Assembly (NCBI GenBank): GCA_902775975.1
Contig: CACYOC010000021.1
Location: 18,253-82,252 of the forward strand
From: an uncultured Bacteroidales bacterium
GTDB lineage: Bacteria; Bacteroidota; Bacteroidia; Bacteroidales; Bacteroidaceae
DNA length: 64,000 nucleotides
Direction: 5' to 3'
The notes under the pieces are model-generated. The model was not told the DNA's origin. It ran no database searches and saw nothing but the letters and a program-made list of their open reading frames with translations. Made by a program: the position numbers and the translations under genes. Within the stretch, counting starts at the first letter, position 1. Every line of letters starts with the position of its first letter. Below, one piece after another: positions 35,680 to 43,025 of the stretch.

Positions 35680-35718
35680 AGAAATGTTTGCTTATTACAA
35701 CATTTCTTTGTAACTTTG
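35680..35718 (+). promoter_or_regulatory. pepD promoter with an operator-like dyad
   Basis: TTTG (35687-35690) and TAACTTTG (35711-35718), 20 bases apart. A 9-bp perfect inverted repeat AGAAATGTT (35680-35688) / AACATTTCT (35699-35707) covers the -33 element and spacer. Confidence 0.7.
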
Positions 35719-35743
35719 CAAACAATTCATAACATTATTACTC

Positions 35744-37177
35744 ATGACAACACCCACCACCGAACGCGTGCTCAGCATCTTCCACGAGCTGAACCAGATA
35801 CCACGACCCTCCCACCACGAGGAGAAAGCAGCCAACTACCTGTGCCAATTCGCCGAGCGGCTCCACCTGGAGTACGAACGCGACCAGCAGAACTGCGTCG
35901 TCATACGCAAACCCGCCACACCAGGCCACGAGCAGGCAGAACCCATCGTGCTGCTCAACCACATGGACATGGTGTGCGTCGGAATGGCCAATCCCCTCAC
36001 CGACCCCATCGACGCCTACGAGGACAACGGATGGCTCAAGGCTCGCGGCACATCGCTGGGCGCCGACAACGGCATAGGACTCTCCATGGCACTCGCCGTG
36101 CTGGAGAACGACGACATCGTACACGGCCCCTTAGAGGTCATCACCACCACCAACGAGGAGGACGGCATGTCGGGAGCAGCACAGCTATCGGCCGACTTCC
36201 TGCACGGACGCAAAGTCATCAACCTCGACTCCGAGGACTACGACACCATCACCACCGGAGCTGCCGGAGCCTGCCTGCAGTTCCACCGACTGCCCGCCAC
36301 CCGACAGGAAGCACCCGGCGGCAAGCGACGCTGGTATCGCATACGCTTCGAAGGAGGACTGGGCGGACACTCCGGCGTCGATATCAACAAGGGACGCTGC
36401 AGCGCCGTCATTCCCGCATGGGCCGTCCTGACCGCCGTCAACAACGAGTACGACTTCGACGTAGCCTCCATCAACATCGGCGAAGCCAACGCCTCCATCG
36501 CCTCGTCAGCAGAAATCATCGTCTGCGTACCCTCCGGCGAAGCCGCCGAATACGTCAAGGCTCAGGAACCCATGATCAACGAATGGCTGCGCGAGGAATA
36601 CCCCGACGACCCCCGTCTCACCTGCACCATCGAGAAGTGCGACCGCATGGACACCATCCTGCCCGCCACCGCCGTCGAGGCACTGCTCGCCTGTCTGGAA
36701 CTCACGCCCCAGGGCGTTGTCAAGATGAGCGACACCATGCCCGGCACCGTAGAGACGTCCAACAACGTGGGACGCATCACCACCGAGGCCGACCACCTCT
36801 TTATATCCACGCACACGCGAAGCTTCATCGACGCCGACATGGCAGCGCTGAGCAGCGACATTGCCGACACCTTCCGCCAGCACGGCGGCACCAGCGAGGT
36901 CATCATGTCCGCACCGGCATGGCAGGAAGACCAGCACTCACCCTTCCTCCAGCTCACCAGCGACACCTTCAACGACGTCCTCGGCTGGCGGCCACGCATG
37001 GTCGCCATGCACTTCGTCCTCGAGGCCGGCTTCTTCGTCCAGCACTACCCCGGCATACAGATAGCCAGCATAGGCCCCCGCATCGTGGAGCCCCACTCCA
37101 CCAGCGAGCGCATACAGCTCTCCACCATCGACGACATCTGGCGCGTCCTCCTCGAACTGCTCCGCCGCCTGGGGTAG
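35744..37177 (+). CDS. pepD: Aminoacyl-histidine dipeptidase (M20, PepD)
   Basis: 477 residues, M20 zinc peptidase that cleaves Xaa-His dipeptides in the cytosol. Metal ligands lie in LLNHMDMV (H73) and GTSLGADNGIG (D108), and the catalytic-base region is TTNEEDGM. The lid domain covers about 200-390. Codon use is strongly C-ending compared with the A/T-rich genes downstream. The 3' end (37116-37147) is repeated exactly 810 bases further on. It ends in TAG, which shows that TAG works as a stop in this genome. Confidence 0.95.
   Translation: MTTPTTERVLSIFHELNQIPRPSHHEEKAANYLCQFAERLHLEYERDQQNCVVIRKPATPGHEQAEPIVLLNHMDMVCVGMANPLTDPIDAYEDNGWLKARGTSLGADNGIGLSMALAVLENDDIVHGPLEVITTTNEEDGMSGAAQLSADFLHGRKVINLDSEDYDTITTGAAGACLQFHRLPATRQEAPGGKRRWYRIRFEGGLGGHSGVDINKGRCSAVIPAWAVLTAVNNEYDFDVASINIGEANASIASSAEIIVCVPSGEAAEYVKAQEPMINEWLREEYPDDPRLTCTIEKCDRMDTILPATAVEALLACLELTPQGVVKMSDTMPGTVETSNNVGRITTEADHLFISTHTRSFIDADMAALSSDIADTFRQHGGTSEVIMSAPAWQEDQHSPFLQLTSDTFNDVLGWRPRMVAMHFVLEAGFFVQHYPGIQIASIGPRIVEPHSTSERIQLSTIDDIWRVLLELLRRLG
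37116..37147. repeat. 32-bp perfect direct repeat, copy 1 (3' end of pepD)
   Basis: AGCTCTCCACCATCGACGAC followed by ATCTGGCGCGTC, identical at all 32 positions to 37926-37957. Confidence 0.95.
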
Positions 37178-37308
37178 TATTTTCGCAAAACAATAAGATT
37201 TTTCGACCCTACGGACGGTGTTGTGCGTCAAACAGGTGTTCACCACTCACATTACACATGGTGGCGCACCAAAGCATTCCAAATGTCTAACTTAAACATG
37301 CTTGCCCT

Positions 37309-37794
37309 ATGAGACGACTTACACATATCGCGACACTTGAGTTCTACGATGTCCCACAGATCATTACGGCTACTGATGCCACCGGAATGCGCTATCTTTG
37401 TACGCTTTTCAAACACGAATCAAGCGGATACAGTTACCTCGGTGTTCAGATTTCAGAACCACGGTTAATGGCTTTCATCGGTGGTCAACTTGACCTCCGT
37501 GATGCGTACGTTCATCCTGAAGTGGACAATGCCCTTTATATCGTAAAATCAGAAAACGGCTCTTTGACGGCGACATGCATTCTGCAACCTTCCGAACTGA
37601 ATGAGGACATGTTACCTGAAGCCGGCTATTTCTATGACAACACAGAATTGACGAATGAAGCAGATGCTCAAACCGATACTTATCAGTTGGAAATACCCGC
37701 ACACGACCGTATCACTTTCTCTACGCTCATCAGCCGCATGGGATGGCATGCTTCATCGCTTAGCAAGTCACTAAGAAAGATTGCCGCGTTTTAA
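37309..37794 (+). CDS. Uncharacterised 161-residue protein, possibly DUF6575-like
   Basis: The N-terminal half is beta-rich (LEFYDVPQIITATDATGMRY, then CTLFKHESSGYSYLGVQ). It is followed by an acidic segment and a C-terminal helix (LISRMGWHASSLSKSLRK). The pattern recalls DUF6575, a small family seen beside toxin-antitoxin and defence genes, but I am not sure. The gene lies between the two copies of the 32-bp repeat and points towards the PIN module. Codon use differs from pepD, so it was probably acquired. No promoter of its own is clear. Confidence 0.65.
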   Translation: MRRLTHIATLEFYDVPQIITATDATGMRYLCTLFKHESSGYSYLGVQISEPRLMAFIGGQLDLRDAYVHPEVDNALYIVKSENGSLTATCILQPSELNEDMLPEAGYFYDNTELTNEADAQTDTYQLEIPAHDRITFSTLISRMGWHASSLSKSLRKIAAF

Positions 37795-37819
37795 CTTTTG
37801 TAGGTCATAATTATCAACA

Positions 37820-38002
37820 CTACTTGAGCCATAGCAATTCCTTTCTGAAGCCGTTCATCATTTCAGAAAAGGTCTTGCCTTCTCCGCGATCCATTTCCAA
37901 TTCAGCTTCGTCAATGCGTGCGTTTAGCTCTCCACCATCGACGACATCTGGCGCGTCATTAAGATCCATTATTCCTAATGTTACTCCTTTAATCTTGCAC
38001 AT
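37820..38002 (-). CDS. 60-residue antitoxin-like ORF with a chimeric 5' part
   Basis: ATG at 38000-38002, 16 bases after the PIN stop. Residues about 16-26 (DAPDVVDGGEL) are encoded by the 32-bp copy of pepD, read antisense. The remainder (NARIDEAELEMDRGEGKTFS, then EMMNGFRKELLWLK) looks like the C-terminal part of a small helical antitoxin. It may be a truncated antitoxin whose 5' end was replaced by recombination. Whether it is translated is unknown. Confidence 0.45.
   Translation of the reverse strand: MCKIKGVTLGIMDLNDAPDVVDGGELNARIDEAELEMDRGEGKTFSEMMNGFRKELLWLK
37926..37957. repeat. 32-bp perfect direct repeat, copy 2
   Basis: An exact copy of pepD bases 37116-37147, lying inside the 60-residue ORF on the opposite strand. 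Flanks differ at once on both sides. Confidence 0.95.
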
Positions 38003-38018
38003 ATCTCAATTGATTTGT

Positions 38019-38438
38019 TTACGAGCATCCCAGTTTCACTTCTTTTAAGAAGTCATCAACACTTACAACATCAACATGAGGAAAAGGAATATCTTTCAAT
38101 ACATCGAAATGATGATCTTCTGTAACGATAAATTTTGCATTGGCTGCAATAGCACAATCCACAAATTTATTGTCGTCCAAATCAGCTTGAATGAGATTCC
38201 ACTTATACGAAGGGGATATCTGCCGGACATTCTTTCTTTCCATAATAGTGTAAATGACATACCTTGCCACATTAACACCTATATTGCGAGCTATAACCTC
38301 AGCATATTCCTCCAAAATCTCATTTGAAATACATAGCCAAAAGTCACCTGCCAGAAACGACTGCCAAATCTTGTGATAGACGTTTCTTGACGAGATTGCC
38401 ATGATGAGAGCATTTGTATCAATAACAATACTATCCAT
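38019..38438 (-). CDS. PIN-domain toxin (VapC-like ribonuclease)
   Basis: 139 residues, PIN fold. The acidic residues that bind Mg are present: D7 (IVIDTNALI), E43/E44 (EILEEYAEVI), D94 (NKFVDCAIAA) and D108 (IVTEDHHF). It should cleave RNA when its antitoxin is lost. It starts 9 bases after the antitoxin gene, the usual order of antitoxin then toxin. This is the PIN subgroup found in many Bacteroidetes modules. Confidence 0.88.
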   Translation of the reverse strand: MDSIVIDTNALIMAISSRNVYHKIWQSFLAGDFWLCISNEILEEYAEVIARNIGVNVARYVIYTIMERKNVRQISPSYKWNLIQADLDDNKFVDCAIAANAKFIVTEDHHFDVLKDIPFPHVDVVSVDDFLKEVKLGCS

Positions 38439-38447
38439 TAATTATGG

Positions 38448-38669
38448 CTACTTAGAATAAGGCGTGCGTTCATGAAGAGTACGAAAGCTCTCGACTTTTT
38501 CCTCTGTCAGAGTGCCTTCATCCCACATTCTGTTAATCTCGTCCTCAGCTTTCTGAGCGAAATAGTTAGAGACAGCTTGTTTCAAATCTGCCACAGCGTC
38601 TGGTGTATTAAAAACAGACATCATTCTGAGAAGTTCCAATTGAGCTTCGTTTAATACTGTTGCTGCCAT
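38448..38669 (-). CDS. Antitoxin partner of the PIN toxin
   Basis: A 73-residue, mainly helical acidic protein: LNEAQLELLRMMSVFNTPDA and LKQAVSNYFAQKAEDEINRM. This pattern is common for small proteins encoded directly before PIN toxins in Bacteroidetes. No DNA-binding motif is obvious. It is the first gene of the module, with a promoter at 38711. Confidence 0.75.
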   Translation of the reverse strand: MAATVLNEAQLELLRMMSVFNTPDAVADLKQAVSNYFAQKAEDEINRMWDEGTLTEEKVESFRTLHERTPYSK

Positions 38670-38710
38670 AACTTTATAATTATTTGTTCTTTGTTTCTTA
38701 ATTCACGCTG

Positions 38711-38718
38711 CAAAGATA
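38711..38718 (-). promoter_or_regulatory. -7 element of the toxin-antitoxin operon
   Basis: TATCTTTG on the minus strand, 41 bases before the antitoxin ATG. Confidence 0.65.
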
Positions 38719-38802
38719 AGCATTATTTGGCAAACAACCAAGTTTCATCGAAGAAAAATGGCAGCGAACCTCACGGTCAGCCGCCAAAAATACTAATTAA
38801 CA

Positions 38803-38827
38803 AAAAAACGGGGTCAGAACAACCCCG
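38803..38827 (-). terminator. Terminator of the 53-residue protein gene
   Basis: On the minus strand CGGGG-TTGTTCTGA-CCCCG is followed by seven T. Confidence 0.88.
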
Positions 38828-38870
38828 CTCTATTTCAAGTGAGTTGCATGTCCATTCCAGGACAAGCTAC

Positions 38871-39032
38871 TTAATATTCATCGTCGTCGAATTCGAATTC
38901 ACGACCTTCAGCCTCACTGGTAGCTCCCTCTGAGCTGATGTTCATATGAAGACCATCACCACTTAATGTCAAAAGGTTAACAGCGTTAATCTTCACGCAC
39001 TTCAGTGCGGGTTCAATATATGTCTTTTTCAT
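38871..39032 (-). CDS. 53-residue acidic-tailed small protein with a perfect Shine-Dalgarno
   Basis: ATG at 39030-39032. AGGAGG lies at 39041-39046, eight bases upstream, which is unusually strong for this phylum. The protein starts MKKTYIEPALKCVKINAVNL, has a Gly/Ser-containing centre and ends in the acidic REFEFDDDEY. Small proteins with an MKKTYI-type start and an acidic end are frequent in Prevotella genomes, but I know of no function for them. It starts 19 bases after the stop of the starch-binding-type gene and is closed by a terminator, so the two are one transcript. Confidence 0.75.
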   Translation of the reverse strand: MKKTYIEPALKCVKINAVNLLTLSGDGLHMNISSEGATSEAEGREFEFDDDEY

Positions 39033-39051
39033 ATTTGTGTCCTCCTATAGA

Positions 39052-40284
39052 TTATTTCATGATTACTTTCTTACCATTTACGATATACAGACCCTTGGCA
39101 GGCTGAGCAACACGCTGACCAGCGAGGTTAAAGAACTCACCATTCATCTTCTGCGAAACATTTACAACAGCAATGCCAGTAGTTTCCTCATCATCGAAGA
39201 CAAGGGCACGAGCCGTAGCCTCCGCTGACAGCTGAAGATATGCTTTATTGGTACCTACAGTCTGTTTATTTGCTGCTTTGAAAGTATCACCATTAAGAAT
39301 GTAGTTGTATTTTCCGTCTGTCTCACTTGCAAGAGTGGATCCAGTACCTGCCTTAAAGGCATTGGTAGAACTTAAACTTACACCTGTCGAAGCAGGTGCA
39401 AAATGATAAGTGGTATTAGCCTCACCTTTAATAAGCATGGGAGTATTGGCAGCAGGATTGTTTACCGTATGTGCTGTAGCAGAGCCATTTCCGTTGTCCA
39501 CTGCGTAATATGCTATGCCAGAAGGAATTGTAATAGCGTGCCAGTTATCACCCCAAGTAGCATATCCAGAAGCATTCGTCTTAACTGTCAATCCCCAAGA
39601 ATCGTCAATTTTACTACTAGGAACACCTGCGATGTAATATTTGTTGTCTCCAGAAGTTGCCGTTAAATCACAAGTTTGAGGTTGACCGTTGCCTTGGTTG
39701 AATAGCAAACCTATAGAAGAAAGAAATGACTTGTGAGTATAGCTATACACATTTTCAGTTCCATCTAACTTAACACCAGGCCAATCACTTCCAGATATAT
39801 TTGTAGTCCCATTGAATAAATATACATAGAAGTTAGTCCAAGAATCAGCAGTGGTAGCCGTAAGGTTATAGGTATAAACTGTCAAAGCAGATGTCATTGT
39901 TGGTCTTCCAGAATTCCAATCAGAGAAATCAATATAATCGCCATCTTTTAAACCTGATGTGGATGTTTCTGCACATTTTCTAATAACTCCAAGTGATGAA
40001 ACATCTTCCGTGTTACCGTCTTTATCGCTTTCAGAGTCATTAGTATAAAGAATCATAAAATCCGTACAGTCACCCAAATCAAGAGCATATACGTCATATC
40101 CGTCAACTTTTGTTGCCTCAGGCGAAGGAAATGCATTACCAGGCCAATCTGTTTTTCCTGTACCACCCCATTGATGAATTCTTAGTCCAGATTTTCCCCA
40201 ATTATTTGCAAAATAAATGGTCTTGGCACTCGCCGAACTTACCATCCCCACAAATAGGATGAGTAAAGTAATTAATTTTTTCAT
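39052..40284 (-). CDS. Secreted protein with starch-binding (CBM26-like) modules
   Basis: 410 residues. A signal peptide (ending SSASA) is followed by two similar modules. Module 1 holds IYFANNWGKSGLRIHQWGG with WPGNAF (about 22-60); module 2 holds FYVYLFNGTTNISGSDWPG (about 150-175). Both resemble CBM26-type starch-binding units. Beta-rich sequence follows, and the tail MNGEFFNLAGQRVAQPAKGL with YIVNGKKVIMK is the typical C-terminal motif of secreted Prevotella proteins. No catalytic domain is seen. It may bind alpha-glucan at the surface. A/T-richer than its neighbours. Confidence 0.75.
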   Translation of the reverse strand: MKKLITLLILFVGMVSSASAKTIYFANNWGKSGLRIHQWGGTGKTDWPGNAFPSPEATKVDGYDVYALDLGDCTDFMILYTNDSESDKDGNTEDVSSLGVIRKCAETSTSGLKDGDYIDFSDWNSGRPTMTSALTVYTYNLTATTADSWTNFYVYLFNGTTNISGSDWPGVKLDGTENVYSYTHKSFLSSIGLLFNQGNGQPQTCDLTATSGDNKYYIAGVPSSKIDDSWGLTVKTNASGYATWGDNWHAITIPSGIAYYAVDNGNGSATAHTVNNPAANTPMLIKGEANTTYHFAPASTGVSLSSTNAFKAGTGSTLASETDGKYNYILNGDTFKAANKQTVGTNKAYLQLSAEATARALVFDDEETTGIAVVNVSQKMNGEFFNLAGQRVAQPAKGLYIVNGKKVIMK

Positions 40285-40402
40285 ACGCTTAATTATTTAA
40301 AGAGTTAATATTATTAGTTAGTACTTTATTTCAAAGTCCCTGTGCCTATAACTCCCTGATTCGGCGTATCTAAATTTTAATCTGTACTTTACGTTGCGAC
40401 AT

Positions 40403-40711
40403 AAAAAAAAGTGTGGGAGCTATAACTTTCTCGTCCCACGAACTGAGGTTCTAGCATACCCATGCAGTTGAACGAGCAAGCATAGAACCCACTAACGATA
40501 TGATGCAACTCACGCCTCAAGGCTGTGAGCATGCGCTATAATCATATCAAGTGAGCATCTACATTTGCTAAGTCCATGACTACATGATTGTGAATTTGCT
40601 AGATTCCAGTCCGTCAAGAACGGAGCGTTAGTAAACGCCTTTTTCAATATGTCGTGACCCTCACGAAGTGGCTGCTGGCAGGTGCCAAGCAACGCTTAGA
40701 TACTCGGAAAG
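40403..40711 (-). ncRNA. Probable structured non-coding RNA, about 309 nt
   Basis: A perfect promoter (40718-40748) points into DNA with no credible reading frame. An intrinsic terminator closes it (GTGGGA/TCCCAC at 40434-40439 and 40413-40418, then eight T). Between them are many hairpins: GCGTT-TACT-AACGC; GATATGAT with ATCATATC enclosing ATGC-TCAC and GTGA-GTTGCAT; GGTTCTA with TAGAACC. It carries no tmRNA tag or tRNA-like end, no RNase P consensus and no SRP loop that I can find. Identity unknown; 6S RNA or a lineage-specific RNA are options. Confidence 0.65.
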
Positions 40712-40717
40712 TCGCTG

Positions 40718-40748
40718 CAAAGATACATAAAATATCTGAACCTCCAAA
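40718..40748 (-). promoter_or_regulatory. Promoter of the putative structured RNA
   Basis: TATCTTTG (40718-40725) and TTTG (40745-40748) on the minus strand, 19 bases apart. Confidence 0.75.
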
Positions 40749-40805
40749 AGATTTCGGAAATTTTCTCACATTTTTAATGCAAAAAATTGTGCAAAGGTTT
40801 GCTCA

Positions 40806-40833
40806 CTCCTATACCTTATTATATATATAGGAG
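40806..40833. repeat. A/T-rich palindrome CTCCTATA...TATAGGAG
   Basis: 8-bp perfect arms (40806-40813, 40826-40833) around an A/T core. The 17-base core ATACCTTATTATATATA (40811-40827) recurs exactly at 48389-48405. Confidence 0.7.
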
Positions 40834-40861
40834 ACGCAAGGATGAAAATATTTAATATCAG

Positions 40862-40981
40862 ATGTCAGAAAAACACATTTACCAAATGTCGCTCATCATA
40901 ACAGGCATCATCAATCTGGTGATGGGCACCTACCTGCTCTTTGGAGGACATAGCTACAGCGGCGGTGCCAGGTTCCTGTAA
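40862..40981 (+). CDS. Possible 39-residue membrane peptide
   Basis: ATG at 40862 opens a frame with one hydrophobic helix (MSLIITGIINLVMGTYLLFG) and a stop at 40979-40981. It overlaps the 3' end of tyrA on the other strand by 28 bases, and no Shine-Dalgarno is visible. It may be a real small protein, a fragment of a larger membrane protein, or chance. Confidence 0.3.
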   Translation: MSEKHIYQMSLIITGIINLVMGTYLLFGGHSYSGGARFL

Positions 40982-41748
40982 ATGTTGCCGCGAATCTTCG
41001 TCAGGTAACGCTTCATGCCGTCACCATCCTTATGGTCGATAATCTCTAACAGCTCCTTCAGCTCTGTACGAATCTGCGACACTTGGTCGTGGGTGTAGGG
41101 ATTGAAGAGTATTTCCTGCAACAGATAGTCATCCTCGCTCAGCACACCCTTGGCAATGCGCATGTGGCGCTTGAAGGTGGTGCCCGGCGCATCCTGATGC
41201 TTCATGACGGCAGCAAAGACAAACGTCGAGACAAAGGGAATGGACAGCGAGTAAGCCACCGTCTTGTCGTGCTCCTCGAAGGTGTATTCGTAGATGTTCA
41301 GCCCTAACTTCTGGTAGAGGTCCTTGAAGAAGATGCGTCCCATGTAGTCGCCCTCGCTGATGATGATGGCGTTCTCCTCGGACAACTGGTTCAGATTGGC
41401 AAACGTAGGACCGAACATGGGGTGCGTGGAAACGTAGCGGCGACCTGTCTTCTCGTAATATTCCTTCAGGTCGGTCTTCACCGATGCAATGTCGCTGACG
41501 ATACAGTCCTGCGGCAGGAAGGGCAACACCTGCTCGAAGACGGGAATGGTATATTTCAGCGTCACGGCATTGATCACCAACTCGGGCTTGAAGGCACGAA
41601 TCTCCTCCATGTCGGTGAAGCGCTGACAGTTATACGTAAAGCGCATGCGCCTGGCATCCTTCTCGAAGACGGCCACCTCGTGGTCGAAACTCAGCAGGTC
41701 GATGAAGAACGAACCCATCTTGCCTGCACCCAATACTAAAATTTTCAT
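40954..41748 (-). CDS. tyrA: Prephenate dehydrogenase
   Basis: 264 residues. The Rossmann start is MKILVLGAGKMGSFF; DIASVKTDLKEYYEK and YVSTHPMFGP with the catalytic His follow, then a helical dimer domain (about 165-264). It makes 4-hydroxyphenylpyruvate from prephenate for tyrosine. There is no fused chorismate mutase; that activity is on the DAHP synthase two genes upstream. It is the last gene of the aromatic operon, reached across a 160-base spacer made of 24-bp tandem repeats. Confidence 0.92.
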   Translation of the reverse strand: MKILVLGAGKMGSFFIDLLSFDHEVAVFEKDARRMRFTYNCQRFTDMEEIRAFKPELVINAVTLKYTIPVFEQVLPFLPQDCIVSDIASVKTDLKEYYEKTGRRYVSTHPMFGPTFANLNQLSEENAIIISEGDYMGRIFFKDLYQKLGLNIYEYTFEEHDKTVAYSLSIPFVSTFVFAAVMKHQDAPGTTFKRHMRIAKGVLSEDDYLLQEILFNPYTHDQVSQIRTELKELLEIIDHKDGDGMKRYLTKIRGNIYRNLAPPL

Positions 41749-41749
41749 A

Positions 41750-41840
41750 GAATTGAAGAGTTTAAAAATTGAAGAATTGAAGAGTTTAAAAATTGAAGAA
41801 TTGAAGAGTTTAAATATTGAAGAATTGAAGAGTTTTGTAG
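41750..41840. repeat. 24-bp tandem repeat between DAHP synthase and tyrA genes
   Basis: The unit GAATTGAAGAGTTTAAAAAT with TGAA occurs at 41750-41773 and 41774-41797, and with one change at 41798-41821. A partial fourth copy follows. It begins two bases from the tyrA start codon. Confidence 0.95.
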
Positions 41841-41908
41841 AATTGAAGAATTGAAGTTTTTGAGAGCCGCGTGGACTTCAATCCTTCAATTCTTCAATCT
41901 TTCAATTC

Positions 41909-42973
41909 TTATTTATTAACGATTTCTATCTGCTGACGCACAGACTCCTCGTGGATGCTCTCAAAGACCTTGGCGACAAACTCAGGCGACATGCCGCTCA
42001 GGGCTCCCTGCACACCGCGCTTCTCCAGAATCTCGTTGTAGCGGCCTGCCTGCAGCACGGTCATGTTGTGCTCCTTCTTGTAGCGGCCAATCTCACGGCA
42101 CACCTCCATGCGCTTGGTCAGTATCTCCATCAGCTGGTTGTCCAACTGGTCAATCTGCTTGCGCATCTGGTTGATGCCCTCGGTGGTGGCATGCTCGTCA
42201 CGGACGATGAGCAGTGACAGGATGTAGTCGAGCACTTCGGGAGTCACCTGCTGGCGAGCATCGCTCCACGCCTTGTCGGGATCGCAATGGCTCTCGACAA
42301 TTAGACCGTCGAAACCTAAGTCCATCGCCTGCTGGCACAGGGGAGCTATCAACTCGCGGCGACCACCGATGTGGCTGGGGTCGCAGATGATGGGCAACTC
42401 GGGAATGCGGCGGTGCAGCTCAATGGGTATCTGCCACATCGGGGCATTGCGGTAAATCTTGTTGTCGAACGACGAGAAACCGCGATGGATGGCTCCCAGG
42501 CGCTTGATGCCTGCCTGGTTGAGACGCTCCATAGCGCCTATCCACAACTCCAAGTCGGGATTGACGGGATTCTTCACAAAGACGGGCACATCGACACCTT
42601 TCAGCGCATCGGCCAAAGCCTGCATGGCAAAGGGATTGGCAGTGGTGCGGGCACCTATCCACAGGATGTCGATGCCGTACTTCAGCGCCAACTCGACATG
42701 CTCGGGGGTAGCCACCTCGGTAGAGATGAGCATGTGGGTCTCGTCCTTCACCTGCTTCATCCACGGCAGGGCCTTCTCGCCGTTACCCTCGAAACCGCCG
42801 GGCTTCGTTCGCGGCTTCCACACACCGGCACGGAAATTGTGGCAGCCCTTCATAGCCAGCTGGCGGGCGGTGGTCATCACTTGCTCCTCGGTTTCAGCAC
42901 TACAGGGTCCTGCAATGACGAAGGGGCGTTCGTTGTCACTTGGTAAATTCAATGGTTGAAGTTCCAGTTCCAT
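41909..42973 (-). CDS. Bifunctional DAHP synthase / chorismate mutase
   Basis: 354 residues. The N-terminal class I-beta DAHP synthase (about 1-255: FVIAGPCSAETEEQV, FRAGVWKPRTKPGGFEG, WIGARTTANPF, PIICDPSHIGGRRELI) joins a C-terminal AroQ chorismate mutase (about 270-354: MRKQIDQLDNQLMEILTKRM). It catalyses both the entry to the shikimate pathway and the branch to prephenate. Operon order pheA, aminotransferase, this gene, tyrA. Prephenate or aromatic acids may act on the mutase domain as an allosteric site, as in related fusions. Confidence 0.96.
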   Translation of the reverse strand: MELELQPLNLPSDNERPFVIAGPCSAETEEQVMTTARQLAMKGCHNFRAGVWKPRTKPGGFEGNGEKALPWMKQVKDETHMLISTEVATPEHVELALKYGIDILWIGARTTANPFAMQALADALKGVDVPVFVKNPVNPDLELWIGAMERLNQAGIKRLGAIHRGFSSFDNKIYRNAPMWQIPIELHRRIPELPIICDPSHIGGRRELIAPLCQQAMDLGFDGLIVESHCDPDKAWSDARQQVTPEVLDYILSLLIVRDEHATTEGINQMRKQIDQLDNQLMEILTKRMEVCREIGRYKKEHNMTVLQAGRYNEILEKRGVQGALSGMSPEFVAKVFESIHEESVRQQIEIVNK

Positions 42974-43025
42974 AGTTCAATTTACTATTTGACGATTTAC
43001 AATTTACTATTTATTGAATTATTTT

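Noticed and set aside
37178-37308. Transposase or integrase remnant next to the 32-bp repeat
   Set aside because: No frame with recombinase motifs on either strand in this spacer or between 37795 and 38020.
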